Part shown: positions 46,449-54,334 of the stretch, in pieces
How the letters are laid out: each line of letters begins with the position of its first letter
Numbering within the stretch: the first letter of the stretch is position 1
Assembly (NCBI RefSeq): GCF_019956555.1
Contig: NZ_JAHBDQ010000010.1
Location: 62,001-126,000 of the forward strand
Direction: 5' to 3'
Origin: Pseudomonas sp. A-RE-19
GTDB taxonomy: Bacteria > Pseudomonadota > Gammaproteobacteria > Pseudomonadales > Pseudomonadaceae
Length of the DNA: 64,000 bases
Made by a program: the position numbers and the translations under genes
The notes under the pieces: generated by a model
Seen by the model: the letters and a program-made list of their open reading frames with translations, nothing else
Databases searched by the model: none
What the model was told of the DNA's origin: nothing

Positions 46449-48509
46449 ATGGCTTTCGAAGCAATGTTCCAGCCGATCCAGATCGGCAAACTGACCATCC
46501 GCAACCGCGTGCTCAGCACCGCGCACGCCGAGGTCTACGCCACCGACGGCGGCATGACCACCGACCGGTACGTCAAGTATTACGAAGAGAAAGCCAAGGG
46601 CGGGATCGGCCTGGCGATTTGCGGCGGTTCCTCCAGCGTGGCCATCGACAGCCCGCAAGGCTGGTGGAAGTCGGTCAACCTGGCCGACGACCGGATCATT
46701 CCGCACTTCCAGAACCTGGCCGATGCCATGCACAAGCATGGCGCCAAGATCATGATCCAGATTACCCACATGGGGCGTCGCTCCCGTTGGGACGGCGAGC
46801 ATTGGCCAACCTTGCTCTCGCCATCGGGCATCCGTGAGCCGGTGCACCGCGCGACCTGCAAAACCATCGAGCCGGAAGAAATCTGGCGGGTGATCGGCAA
46901 CTATGCCAGCGCAGCAGCACGGGCCAAGGCCGGTGGCCTGGACGGCGTCGAGCTGTCTGCCGTGCACCAGCACATGATCGACCAGTTCTGGAGCCCGCGA
47001 GTCAACAAGCGGACCGACGAATGGGGTGGTAGCTTCGAGAACCGCATGCGTTTCGGTCTGGAAGTGATCAAGGCTGTGCGCAAGGAAGTCGGTCCGGACT
47101 TCTGCGTCGGCATTCGTATCTGCGGTGACGAGTTCCACCCTGATGGCCTGAGCCATGAGGACATGAAGCAGATCGCCAAGTACTACGACGACACCGGCAT
47201 GATCGACTTCATCGGTGTCGTGGGTTCGGGTTGCGACACCCACAACACCCTGGCCAACGTGATTCCGAACATGAGTTATCCACCGGAGCCATTCCTGCAT
47301 TTGGCCGCCGGTATCAAGGAAGTGGTGAAGGCCCCGGTGCTGCACGCGCAGAACATCAAGGACCCGAACCAGGCGACCCGTATTCTGGAAGGCGGCTACG
47401 TGGACATGGTCGGCATGACCCGCGCCCACATCGCCGACCCGCACCTGATCGCCAAGATCAAGATGGGCCAGGTCGACCAGATCAAACAATGCGTCGGCGC
47501 CAACTACTGCATCGACCGTCAGTACCAGGGCCTGGACGTCTTGTGCATCCAGAACGCCGCGACCTCCCGTGAATACATGGGCGTGCCGCACATCATCGAG
47601 AAATCGACCGGCGTGAAGCGCAAAGTCGTGGTGGTCGGTGCCGGTCCTGCCGGGATGGAAGCCGCTCGCGTGTCGGCTGAACGTGGCCACGACGTGACCC
47701 TGTTCGAGAAGAAAGAATTCATCGGCGGGCAGATCACTACCGCGTCGAAAGCCCCGCAGCGCGACCAGATCGCCGGCATCACCCGTTGGTTCCAGCTGGA
47801 ACTGGCACGTTTGAAAGTCGATCTGCGCCTGGGCGTGGCGGCGGATGCGGCGACGATTCTGGACCTGCGTCCGGATGTGGTGGTGCTCGCCGTCGGCGGC
47901 CATCCGTTCCTGGAGCAGAACGAGCACTGGGGCGCGGCTGAAGGCCTGGTGGTCAGCAGCTGGGACATCCTCGACGGCAAGGTTGCGCCAGGCAAGAACG
48001 TGCTGGTCTACGACACCATTTGCGAGTTCACCGGGATGTCGACGGCCGACTTCCTCGCCGACAAGGGCAGCCAGGTCGAGATCGTCACCGACGACATCAA
48101 ACCGGGCGTGGCCATCGGCGGTACATCGTTCCCGACGTACTACCGCAGCATGTACCCGAAAGAAGTGATCATGACCGGGGACATGATGCTGGAGAAGGTC
48201 TACCGCGAAGGCGACAAGCTGGTGGCGGTCCTGGAAAACGAATACACCGGCGCCAAAGAGGAGCGGGTGGTGGACCAGGTGGTCGTCGAAAACGGCGTGC
48301 GTCCAGACGAAGAGATCTACTACGCGCTGAAGGAAGGCTCGCGCAACAAAGGCCAGATGGACATCGAAGCTTTGTTCGCGATTCAGCCTCAGCCTTCGCT
48401 GAGTCAGGCGGGCGACGGCTACTTGCTGTTCCGCATCGGCGACTGCGTGGCCCAGCGCAACACCCACGCGGCGATCTATGACGCGTTGCGGTTGTGCAAG
48501 GATTTCTAA
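46449..48509 (+). CDS. dgcA: Dimethylglycine demethylase subunit DgcA
   Basis: 686 residues. The N-terminal TIM barrel of the old yellow enzyme/trimethylamine dehydrogenase type has AMFQPIQIGKLTIRNRV and the LSAVHQHMIDQFWSPRVNKR segment. The Fe-S segment is near 348-366. The C-terminal part has dinucleotide motifs (VVVVGAGPAGMEAARVSAERG). It demethylates dimethylglycine to sarcosine and passes electrons to DgcB and the ETF. Odd point: where trimethylamine dehydrogenase has four cluster cysteines, this protein has Cys348, Ala351, Cys354 and Cys366, so one ligand seems lost. Confidence 0.92.
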   Translation: MAFEAMFQPIQIGKLTIRNRVLSTAHAEVYATDGGMTTDRYVKYYEEKAKGGIGLAICGGSSSVAIDSPQGWWKSVNLADDRIIPHFQNLADAMHKHGAKIMIQITHMGRRSRWDGEHWPTLLSPSGIREPVHRATCKTIEPEEIWRVIGNYASAAARAKAGGLDGVELSAVHQHMIDQFWSPRVNKRTDEWGGSFENRMRFGLEVIKAVRKEVGPDFCVGIRICGDEFHPDGLSHEDMKQIAKYYDDTGMIDFIGVVGSGCDTHNTLANVIPNMSYPPEPFLHLAAGIKEVVKAPVLHAQNIKDPNQATRILEGGYVDMVGMTRAHIADPHLIAKIKMGQVDQIKQCVGANYCIDRQYQGLDVLCIQNAATSREYMGVPHIIEKSTGVKRKVVVVGAGPAGMEAARVSAERGHDVTLFEKKEFIGGQITTASKAPQRDQIAGITRWFQLELARLKVDLRLGVAADAATILDLRPDVVVLAVGGHPFLEQNEHWGAAEGLVVSSWDILDGKVAPGKNVLVYDTICEFTGMSTADFLADKGSQVEIVTDDIKPGVAIGGTSFPTYYRSMYPKEVIMTGDMMLEKVYREGDKLVAVLENEYTGAKEERVVDQVVVENGVRPDEEIYYALKEGSRNKGQMDIEALFAIQPQPSLSQAGDGYLLFRIGDCVAQRNTHAAIYDALRLCKDF

Positions 48510-48525
48510 GCCACTGACGCGCCCC

Positions 48526-48615
48526 CTGTAGGAGCTGCCGCAGGCTGCGATCTTTTGATCTTTGAAAATCGCCAGACCTGAAGATCAAAAGATCGCAGCC
48601 TTCGGCAGCTCCTAC
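48526..48615. repeat. REP-like inverted repeat pair between dgcA and dgcB
   Basis: CTGTAGGAGCTGCCGCAGGC and its near-complement lie inside the operon, in a 148-base gap. Confidence 0.85.
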
Positions 48616-48657
48616 GCCGACCGTGTTTCTCCAAGATGTACTGGTGGGAGCTTCACC

Positions 48658-50607
48658 ATGTTGAACACCCTTCTTCCAATCCTGTTGTTCGCTGCCCTGG
48701 GCCTGGCTGTCCTGGGCGCGTTGCGGCGGGTGGCTATGTGGCGTCAGGGCCGGGCTTCGAAAGTCGACCTGATCGGCGGTTTGTTCGCCATGCCCAAACG
48801 CTACATGGTCGATTTGCACCACGTTGTCGCGCGGGACAAATACATCGCCAACACCCACGTCGCTACGGCGGGTGGCGCGGTGGCATCCATCGTGCTGGCG
48901 ATTCTGGTTCATGGTTTCGGCCTGCATAACCGCATCCTCGGCTATGCGCTGCTGTTGATGACGGCAGTGATGTTCGTCGGCGCGATCTTTGTGTACATGC
49001 GTCGGCGCAACCCACCGGCCCGTTTGTCGAAAGGCCCATGGATGCGCCTGCCGAAAAGCCTGCTGGCGTTCTCGGCATCGTTCTTCCTGCTGACTCTGCC
49101 GGTGGCGGGCATCCTCCCGGAAAACTTCGGTGGCTGGGTGGTGGCGGCGATCCTCGGTGTCGGCGTGCTGTGGGGCGTGTCGGAACTGTTCTTCGGCATG
49201 ACCTGGGGCGGGCCGATGAAGCACGCCTTCGCCGGTGCCTTGCATCTGGCCTGGCACCGTCGCGCCGAGCGTTTTGGTGGCGGTCGTTCCACCGGTTTGA
49301 AACCGCTGGACCTGAATGATCCGAACGCGCCACTGGGGGTGGAAAAACCCAAGGATTTCACCTGGAACCAACTGCTCGGTTTCGACGCCTGCGTACAGTG
49401 CGGTAAATGCGAAGCGGCGTGCCCGGCGTTCGCCGCTGGCCAGCCGCTGAACCCGAAAAAACTGATTCAGGACATGGTGGTTGGCCTGGCCGGTGGTACC
49501 GACGCCAAGTTCGCCGGCAGCCCGTATCCGGGCAAGGCGATTGGCGAGCACGCCGGCAATCCGCATCAACCGATCGTCAACGGTCTGGTGGACGCTGAAA
49601 CCCTGTGGTCCTGCACCACCTGCCGTGCCTGCGTCGAGGAATGCCCGATGATGATCGAGCACGTCGACGCCATCGTCGACATGCGCCGCCATCTGACCCT
49701 GGAAAAAGGTGCGACCCCGAACAAGGGCGCCGAAGTCCTGGAAAACCTGATTGCCACCGACAACCCTGGCGGCTTCGCGCCGGGCGGGCGGATGAACTGG
49801 GCAGCGGATTTGAACCTGAACCTGCTCAGCGAGAAGAAATCCACCGACGTGCTGTTCTGGGTTGGCGACGGTGCCTTCGACATGCGCAACCAGCGCACCC
49901 TGCGTGCCTTCGTCAAAGTGCTGAAAGCGGCCAAGGTCGACTTCGCGGTGCTGGGGCTTGAAGAACGCGACAGCGGTGACGTGGCACGACGCTTGGGCGA
50001 CGAAGCGACCTTCCAGCTGTTGGCCAAACGCAACATCCAGACCCTGGCCAAGTACACCTTCAACCGCATCGTCACCTGCGACCCGCACAGTTTCCACGTA
50101 CTGAAAAACGAGTACTGCGCCTTCGACGGCAACTACCTCGTGCAGCACCACAGCACTTACATGGCCGAGATCATTGGCGAAGGTGCCTTGAACCTCGGCC
50201 AGCACAAAGGCAGCAGCGTGACCTATCACGACCCGTGCTACCTCGGTCGCTACAACGGCGAATACGAGGCGCCGCGTGAAGTGCTGCGCGCCCTGGGCAT
50301 CGAGATCAAGGAAATGCAACGCTCCGGTTTCCGTTCGCGCTGCTGCGGCGGCGGCGGCGGTGCGCCGATCACTGACATTCCGGGCAAGCAGCGGATTCCT
50401 GACATGCGCATGGAAGACATCCGCGAAACCGGCGCCGAACTGGTGGCCGTGGGTTGTCCACAGTGCACCGCGATGCTTGAAGGCGTGGTCGAACCGCGTC
50501 CACTGATCAAGGACATCGCCGAGCTGGTGGCGGATGCGCTGCTCGAAGACGCCGCGCCGGGAAAGCCTTCGGCACCGGCCAAACGTGAACCTGCGGAGGT
50601 GCATTGA
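48658..50607 (+). CDS. dgcB: Membrane iron-sulfur protein DgcB
   Basis: 649 residues from the ATG at 48658 (MLNTLLPILLFAALGLAVLG), preceded by GGGAG. About five to six membrane segments occupy the first 190 residues. Two [4Fe-4S] motifs follow (CVQCGKCEAACP and CTTCRACVEECP), then two CCG-type cysteine domains (CYLGRYNGEYE, and CCGGGGG near the end). This is a heterodisulfide reductase/GlpC-like electron carrier. It should accept electrons from DgcA or the ETF and pass them to quinone at the inner membrane. Its stop codon overlaps the start of etfA. Confidence 0.9.
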   Translation: MLNTLLPILLFAALGLAVLGALRRVAMWRQGRASKVDLIGGLFAMPKRYMVDLHHVVARDKYIANTHVATAGGAVASIVLAILVHGFGLHNRILGYALLLMTAVMFVGAIFVYMRRRNPPARLSKGPWMRLPKSLLAFSASFFLLTLPVAGILPENFGGWVVAAILGVGVLWGVSELFFGMTWGGPMKHAFAGALHLAWHRRAERFGGGRSTGLKPLDLNDPNAPLGVEKPKDFTWNQLLGFDACVQCGKCEAACPAFAAGQPLNPKKLIQDMVVGLAGGTDAKFAGSPYPGKAIGEHAGNPHQPIVNGLVDAETLWSCTTCRACVEECPMMIEHVDAIVDMRRHLTLEKGATPNKGAEVLENLIATDNPGGFAPGGRMNWAADLNLNLLSEKKSTDVLFWVGDGAFDMRNQRTLRAFVKVLKAAKVDFAVLGLEERDSGDVARRLGDEATFQLLAKRNIQTLAKYTFNRIVTCDPHSFHVLKNEYCAFDGNYLVQHHSTYMAEIIGEGALNLGQHKGSSVTYHDPCYLGRYNGEYEAPREVLRALGIEIKEMQRSGFRSRCCGGGGGAPITDIPGKQRIPDMRMEDIRETGAELVAVGCPQCTAMLEGVVEPRPLIKDIAELVADALLEDAAPGKPSAPAKREPAEVH

Positions 50608-51827
50608 TGAGCGACATTATCCGCCGCGACCCACGCGCCGAATGGATCGCCCGCAACCGTCTGCACCCGCTGCATGCGGCCATGCAACCGGCGCAACACA
50701 GCTGGATGGGGCCTAACGGCCTCATCCGCAAGAATCCTCACGGGATCGGTTTTATCGGCCCCAACGGCATCAAACGAATCGACCGCAGCGGCGCTCAGCA
50801 GGGCGGGGCGACCAAACGCTCGGCCGCCGTTGAAGTGCAATTGCCGCTGCATCAAGTGGCTGCACCTGCGTTCTACATCAGCGTGGTGCCGGACATGGTT
50901 GGCGGTCGCTTGAGCAGCCACGACCGCGATTTGCTTGGCTTGGCTCATCAGCTGGCCGGCAACGACGGCGCGGTGCTGGCCGTGGTCTTCGGTGAGCACA
51001 AGGAAAACGCTTTCGCCACGGCTGGCGTGGATCGCTTGCTGGTGCTGGAAGGCGACGAGTTCAGCGGTTATGCACCGGAACAACGGGTCCAGGGCCTGCG
51101 GGCTGTGGATAACCAGTTCAGCCCACGCCATTGGTTGCTGCCGGACAGCCGCAGCGGTGGCGGCGAACTCGGTCGACGCTTTGCCGCCGCATTGGGCGAA
51201 CGCCCGGCCACGCGGGTCTGGCAGGTCAAGGATCAGGAATGCATCGGCCGCGCCGGTGCGGGTTTGCAAGACCTTGCGCGTCCCGTGGCTCGCTTGATTC
51301 TGGCCGCTGCCGAATGCGCAGAACCGGTCAGCGAAACCCGTCACGAGGCCTTGCCGGTGGAGTTATCCACAGCGGTCGCACGCAGCTTGTCGCGCATCGA
51401 GGATTTGGGCGCGGTGGCGGTGGACCCGGCGGCGATTCCCATGGCCGAAGCGGAGTTCATCTTCTCGGGTGGCAACGGGGTCAAGGACTGGGGACTTTTC
51501 CACAGGACGGCCGAAGCATTGGGCGCGACCGAAGGCGCATCGCGAGTGGCGGTGGACGATGGCTTCATGGCGCGCGACCGTCAGGTCGGTGCGTCCGGCA
51601 CCTGGGTCACGGCACGGGTTTACGTGGCGGTGGGGATTTCCGGGGCGATCCAGCACCTGCAAGGCATCGGTGCCTGCGACAAGGTGGTGGCAATCAACCT
51701 CGACCCTGGTTGCGACATGATCAAACGAGCCGACCTGTCGGTGATCGGTGAGAGTGCCGAGATTCTTCAAGCCTTGATCGATGCGGTAGAGGCTTACCGC
51801 AATGAAGCCAAGCGCGATGCGGCTTAA
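50607..51827 (+). CDS. etfA: Electron transfer flavoprotein alpha subunit
   Basis: 406 residues from the ATG at 50607, overlapping the dgcB stop (TGATG). The C-terminal FAD-binding domain is clear: SGGNGVKDW, VGASGTWVTARVYVAVGISGAIQHLQG and AINLDPGCDMIKRADLSVIG. An N-terminal extension of about 80 residues (IRRDPRAEWIARNRLHPLH) is longer than in generic EtfA and appears to be particular to this operon. Together with EtfB it carries electrons from the dimethylglycine system. Confidence 0.9.
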   Translation: MSDIIRRDPRAEWIARNRLHPLHAAMQPAQHSWMGPNGLIRKNPHGIGFIGPNGIKRIDRSGAQQGGATKRSAAVEVQLPLHQVAAPAFYISVVPDMVGGRLSSHDRDLLGLAHQLAGNDGAVLAVVFGEHKENAFATAGVDRLLVLEGDEFSGYAPEQRVQGLRAVDNQFSPRHWLLPDSRSGGGELGRRFAAALGERPATRVWQVKDQECIGRAGAGLQDLARPVARLILAAAECAEPVSETRHEALPVELSTAVARSLSRIEDLGAVAVDPAAIPMAEAEFIFSGGNGVKDWGLFHRTAEALGATEGASRVAVDDGFMARDRQVGASGTWVTARVYVAVGISGAIQHLQGIGACDKVVAINLDPGCDMIKRADLSVIGESAEILQALIDAVEAYRNEAKRDAA

Positions 51828-51842
51828 GGAAAGGAAAGGGTT

Positions 51843-52613
51843 ATGAGCACGAAAATCATCAGCCTGGTGTCCATCGGCGCCCACCCGACCTCCGGCCGGC
51901 CACGTCGCGCCGAGCAGGATGCGCGGGCGGTTGAACTGGGTTTGCAACTGGCTGGGGATAACCTGCAAGTGCTGCATGCCGGCGACGTCGCGGAACCGGC
52001 ACTGCGCGCTTATCTGGGCATGGGCCTGGAACAGTTGCATGTGCTGGAGCAACCGGAAGGTGCTGACGCGTTGCCGGCGTTGACCGCTTATTTGCGCGAT
52101 GCCGGAGCTCAGGTGGTGCTGACTGGCAGCCAGGCCGAAACCGGTGAAGGCTCGGGCATGTTGCCGTTCCTGCTGGCGGAAAGCCTTGGCTGGCCGCTGG
52201 TGGTGGGTTTGGCGCAGGTCGAATCCATCGACGGTGGTTCGGCGCTGGTGCTGCAGGCGTTGCCGCGCGGGCAGCGTCGTCGCTTGAAAGTACGCCTGCC
52301 GTTTCTGGCGACTGTGGATAACGCGGCGCCCAAGCCTCGCCAGAGCGCTTACGGTCCGGCACGTCGCGGGGTGTTGCAGGCGGATGAAGTCGAGGTGATC
52401 GACGATGAACTGCTGGCGGTGGCCACGCTGCAACCGGCCAAGCCACGGCCCAAACGCTTGAAAGTGATCAAGGCCAAGAGCGGTGCAGACCGCATGAAAG
52501 CCGCAACGGCCAAGGCCAGTGGCGGCGGCGGGCAAGTGCTCAAGGGCGTGACCGCTCAGGTGGGCGCTGAAGCCATCCTCAAGTTGCTGATTGAAGAAGG
52601 CGTGGTTCGCTAA
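51843..52613 (+). CDS. etfB: Electron transfer flavoprotein beta subunit
   Basis: 256 residues, with the ribosome-binding site AAGGAAAGGG. The EtfB pattern is seen in VSIGAHPTSGRPRRAEQDARAVELGLQLAG near the start, VVLTGSQAETGEGSGMLPFLLAESLGWPLVVG in the middle, and a C-terminal Lys-rich tail. It pairs with the EtfA just upstream (15-base gap). The AMP/FAD-binding partner role is known for the family. Confidence 0.9.
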   Translation: MSTKIISLVSIGAHPTSGRPRRAEQDARAVELGLQLAGDNLQVLHAGDVAEPALRAYLGMGLEQLHVLEQPEGADALPALTAYLRDAGAQVVLTGSQAETGEGSGMLPFLLAESLGWPLVVGLAQVESIDGGSALVLQALPRGQRRRLKVRLPFLATVDNAAPKPRQSAYGPARRGVLQADEVEVIDDELLAVATLQPAKPRPKRLKVIKAKSGADRMKAATAKASGGGGQVLKGVTAQVGAEAILKLLIEEGVVR

Positions 52614-52634
52614 CAGGTATCAACACAAATCTAA

Positions 52635-52724
52635 TGTGGGAGCGAGCCTGCTCGCGAAAGCCGTGTGTCAGTCAACATCTCCGGCGACTGATCCACCGCT
52701 TTCGCGAGCAGGCTCGCTCCCACA
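52635..52724. repeat. REP-like inverted repeat pair (GTGGGAGCGAGCC family)
   Basis: Arms TGTGGGAGCGAGCCTGCTCG and its complement mark the end of the dgc operon. Confidence 0.9.
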
Positions 52725-52758
52725 GGGTGCTCGTGTCACCGACATTTATGGGGAAGCA

Positions 52759-53325
52759 ATGACCGTTGAATTTCGTTCAGCCCTGCGCACGGATGCGCGC
52801 GAGATCGCTCGTTTGTTCCAGATTTCGTCAGAGGGTGCTTCGGATTACATCTGGAGCCAACTGGCGCAGCCCGGGCAGGATCTGTTGGAGGTGGGGGCCA
52901 TTCGTTACGCCCGTGAAGACGTCGATTTCTCCTGGCAGAACTGCCTGATCGCACAGGCACAGGGGCGGGTCATCGGCATGATGCACAGTTACGTGACGCG
53001 TCACGATCCGCAGGCGGCTCCCGTGACTGATCCGGTTCTGGCGCCTTACGCCGACATGGAAGTCCCCGATACCCTCTATATTTCGAGCCTGGCCCTGCAT
53101 GAGGGGTGGCGAAACAAAGGGCTGGGTGTGCGCTTTCTAGAGCACGCTCAACGGCGCGCCGATCAACTGGAACTCAAAGGACTGAGCCTGATCGACTATG
53201 AAGCGAATACCGGGGCCCGGCGCTTTTATGAGCGCCACGGTTTCAGCATCGTCAAAACCTGCCAGGTCGTCCCCCATCCGATGATTCGGGTGACAGGTGA
53301 CGCCTATCTCATGCATCGGCCTTAA
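52759..53325 (+). CDS. GNAT-family N-acetyltransferase
   Basis: 188 residues from the ATG at 52759 (MTVEFRSALRTDAREIARLF). The acetyl-CoA site is LYISSLALHEGWRNKGLGVRFLEHA, and the C-terminal YEANTGARRFYERHGFSIVK is the usual GNAT end. The substrate is unknown. It stands apart from the dgc operon behind a REP pair. Confidence 0.88.
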   Translation: MTVEFRSALRTDAREIARLFQISSEGASDYIWSQLAQPGQDLLEVGAIRYAREDVDFSWQNCLIAQAQGRVIGMMHSYVTRHDPQAAPVTDPVLAPYADMEVPDTLYISSLALHEGWRNKGLGVRFLEHAQRRADQLELKGLSLIDYEANTGARRFYERHGFSIVKTCQVVPHPMIRVTGDAYLMHRP

Positions 53326-54334
53326 AGTTTCAACGGGTGGACATCGGGTTACCCACAATCCCTGTTAGCGCTTCTGTGGATAACATGTTCGCCCCTCGCT
53401 ACACCCCATGCCTATCAAGCCCTCCAGCCCTTCGTACAAAAAACAACCAGCCTAACCCACGGTTTTTTCGAGCTTTTTCCACAGAGTAACTTTGCTCGCG
53501 GGCCCATACTTGCCCCCAATCTCTGTTGGCGCTTCTGTGGATAAGATGTTCGCTGTCAGCTGCAGCCCATATAAACCGTGCCTTTCATTGAGTTGATCAA
53601 ATAATGTTCAATTCAGCCTTTCCCTTCACTAATCCTCCCGAAAACCCTGAATTCTCGCGGCTTTGAGCGGTTTTCCACAGAACCTGCAAAGTTGCCCCCA
53701 AAGTCTGTTGGCGCTTCTGTGGATAAGGTGTTCGTCATCCTCTGTACGCCATATAAAACGTGCTCTTCAGGGTTATGATCAAAAAACAGTCAATGCCTGG
53801 CTAAAACCCTGCTTCGGGATAAGTCACGGTTTTTCTTCGGTTTTTGTGAAGAAAACTGGCCCGTCATCCACAGTTGTCCCCATTAGCTGGGGATGGAGAT
53901 GTGGATAACTTGTTCGCTAAACCCGGAAAGCCACGGCCCGCATAGGCTGGAACGCGATAGATCAGATTTCATACAGTTCTAAGGCACTTCCTTGACTTCG
54001 ATCTTTCACCTGTCTTCACTCTCATGGCACAAGGACAACCGTCACTTATCCACATCTGGTTCAGGGAGAACGCGTGATGGATAGCCAGCCACATCGCTCG
54101 CAGCCACATTCGCAACCCAGCCCCTGCATAACCTGTGTACCGACACCCGCCACCTTGCTGCGTAAACGGATCCATCGTCGCGCCGCTAATCAGCGTGCTC
54201 GCCTATAGCGACCTTTATCCCATGCCATAACGCCGCTGCCATTGAGGCCTGACCGTGCCCGGTGACCAGGCGTTCGTTCTCTATCGATTGCAGGCAACCA
54301 CAGAGTTGCCCATCTGCCTGAGAGGAAATGACCC
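53326..54334. other. 1-kb non-coding region with DnaA-box-like repeat array
   Basis: No gene is supported in these 1009 bases. TGTGGATAA occurs four times in one orientation (53375, 53536, 53718, 53900), and TTATCCACA once in the other (54046). Near-matches TTACCCACA (53349), TTTTCCACA (53475, 53671) and TCATCCACA (53864) each lie 26-61 bases before one of the TGTGGATAA copies, giving four convergent pairs. Confidence 0.85.
53349..53916. repeat. Four imperfect direct repeats with convergent DnaA-box pairs
   Basis: The 17-base core TGTGGATAAnnTGTTCG is identical in all four copies except at the two n positions. Start-to-start distances are 161, 182 and 182 bases. Copies 2 and 3 share at least 24 identical bases before and through the core. 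Confidence 0.85.

Noticed and set aside
53663..53908. 81-codon frame inside the DnaA-box region
   Set aside because: Its sequence consists of the direct repeats, it has no good ribosome-binding site, and the composition is not protein-like.
53349..53916. Repeat array as CRISPR
   Set aside because: The units are 160-180 bases, imperfect and carry DnaA boxes. There are no short uniform repeats with unique spacers and no cas genes.
53326..54334. DnaA-box array as the chromosomal origin oriC
   Set aside because: Pseudomonas oriC lies by dnaA/rpmH, and neither is near. Box spacing of 160-180 bases is also looser than in oriC. A titration or regulatory site is a better reading.
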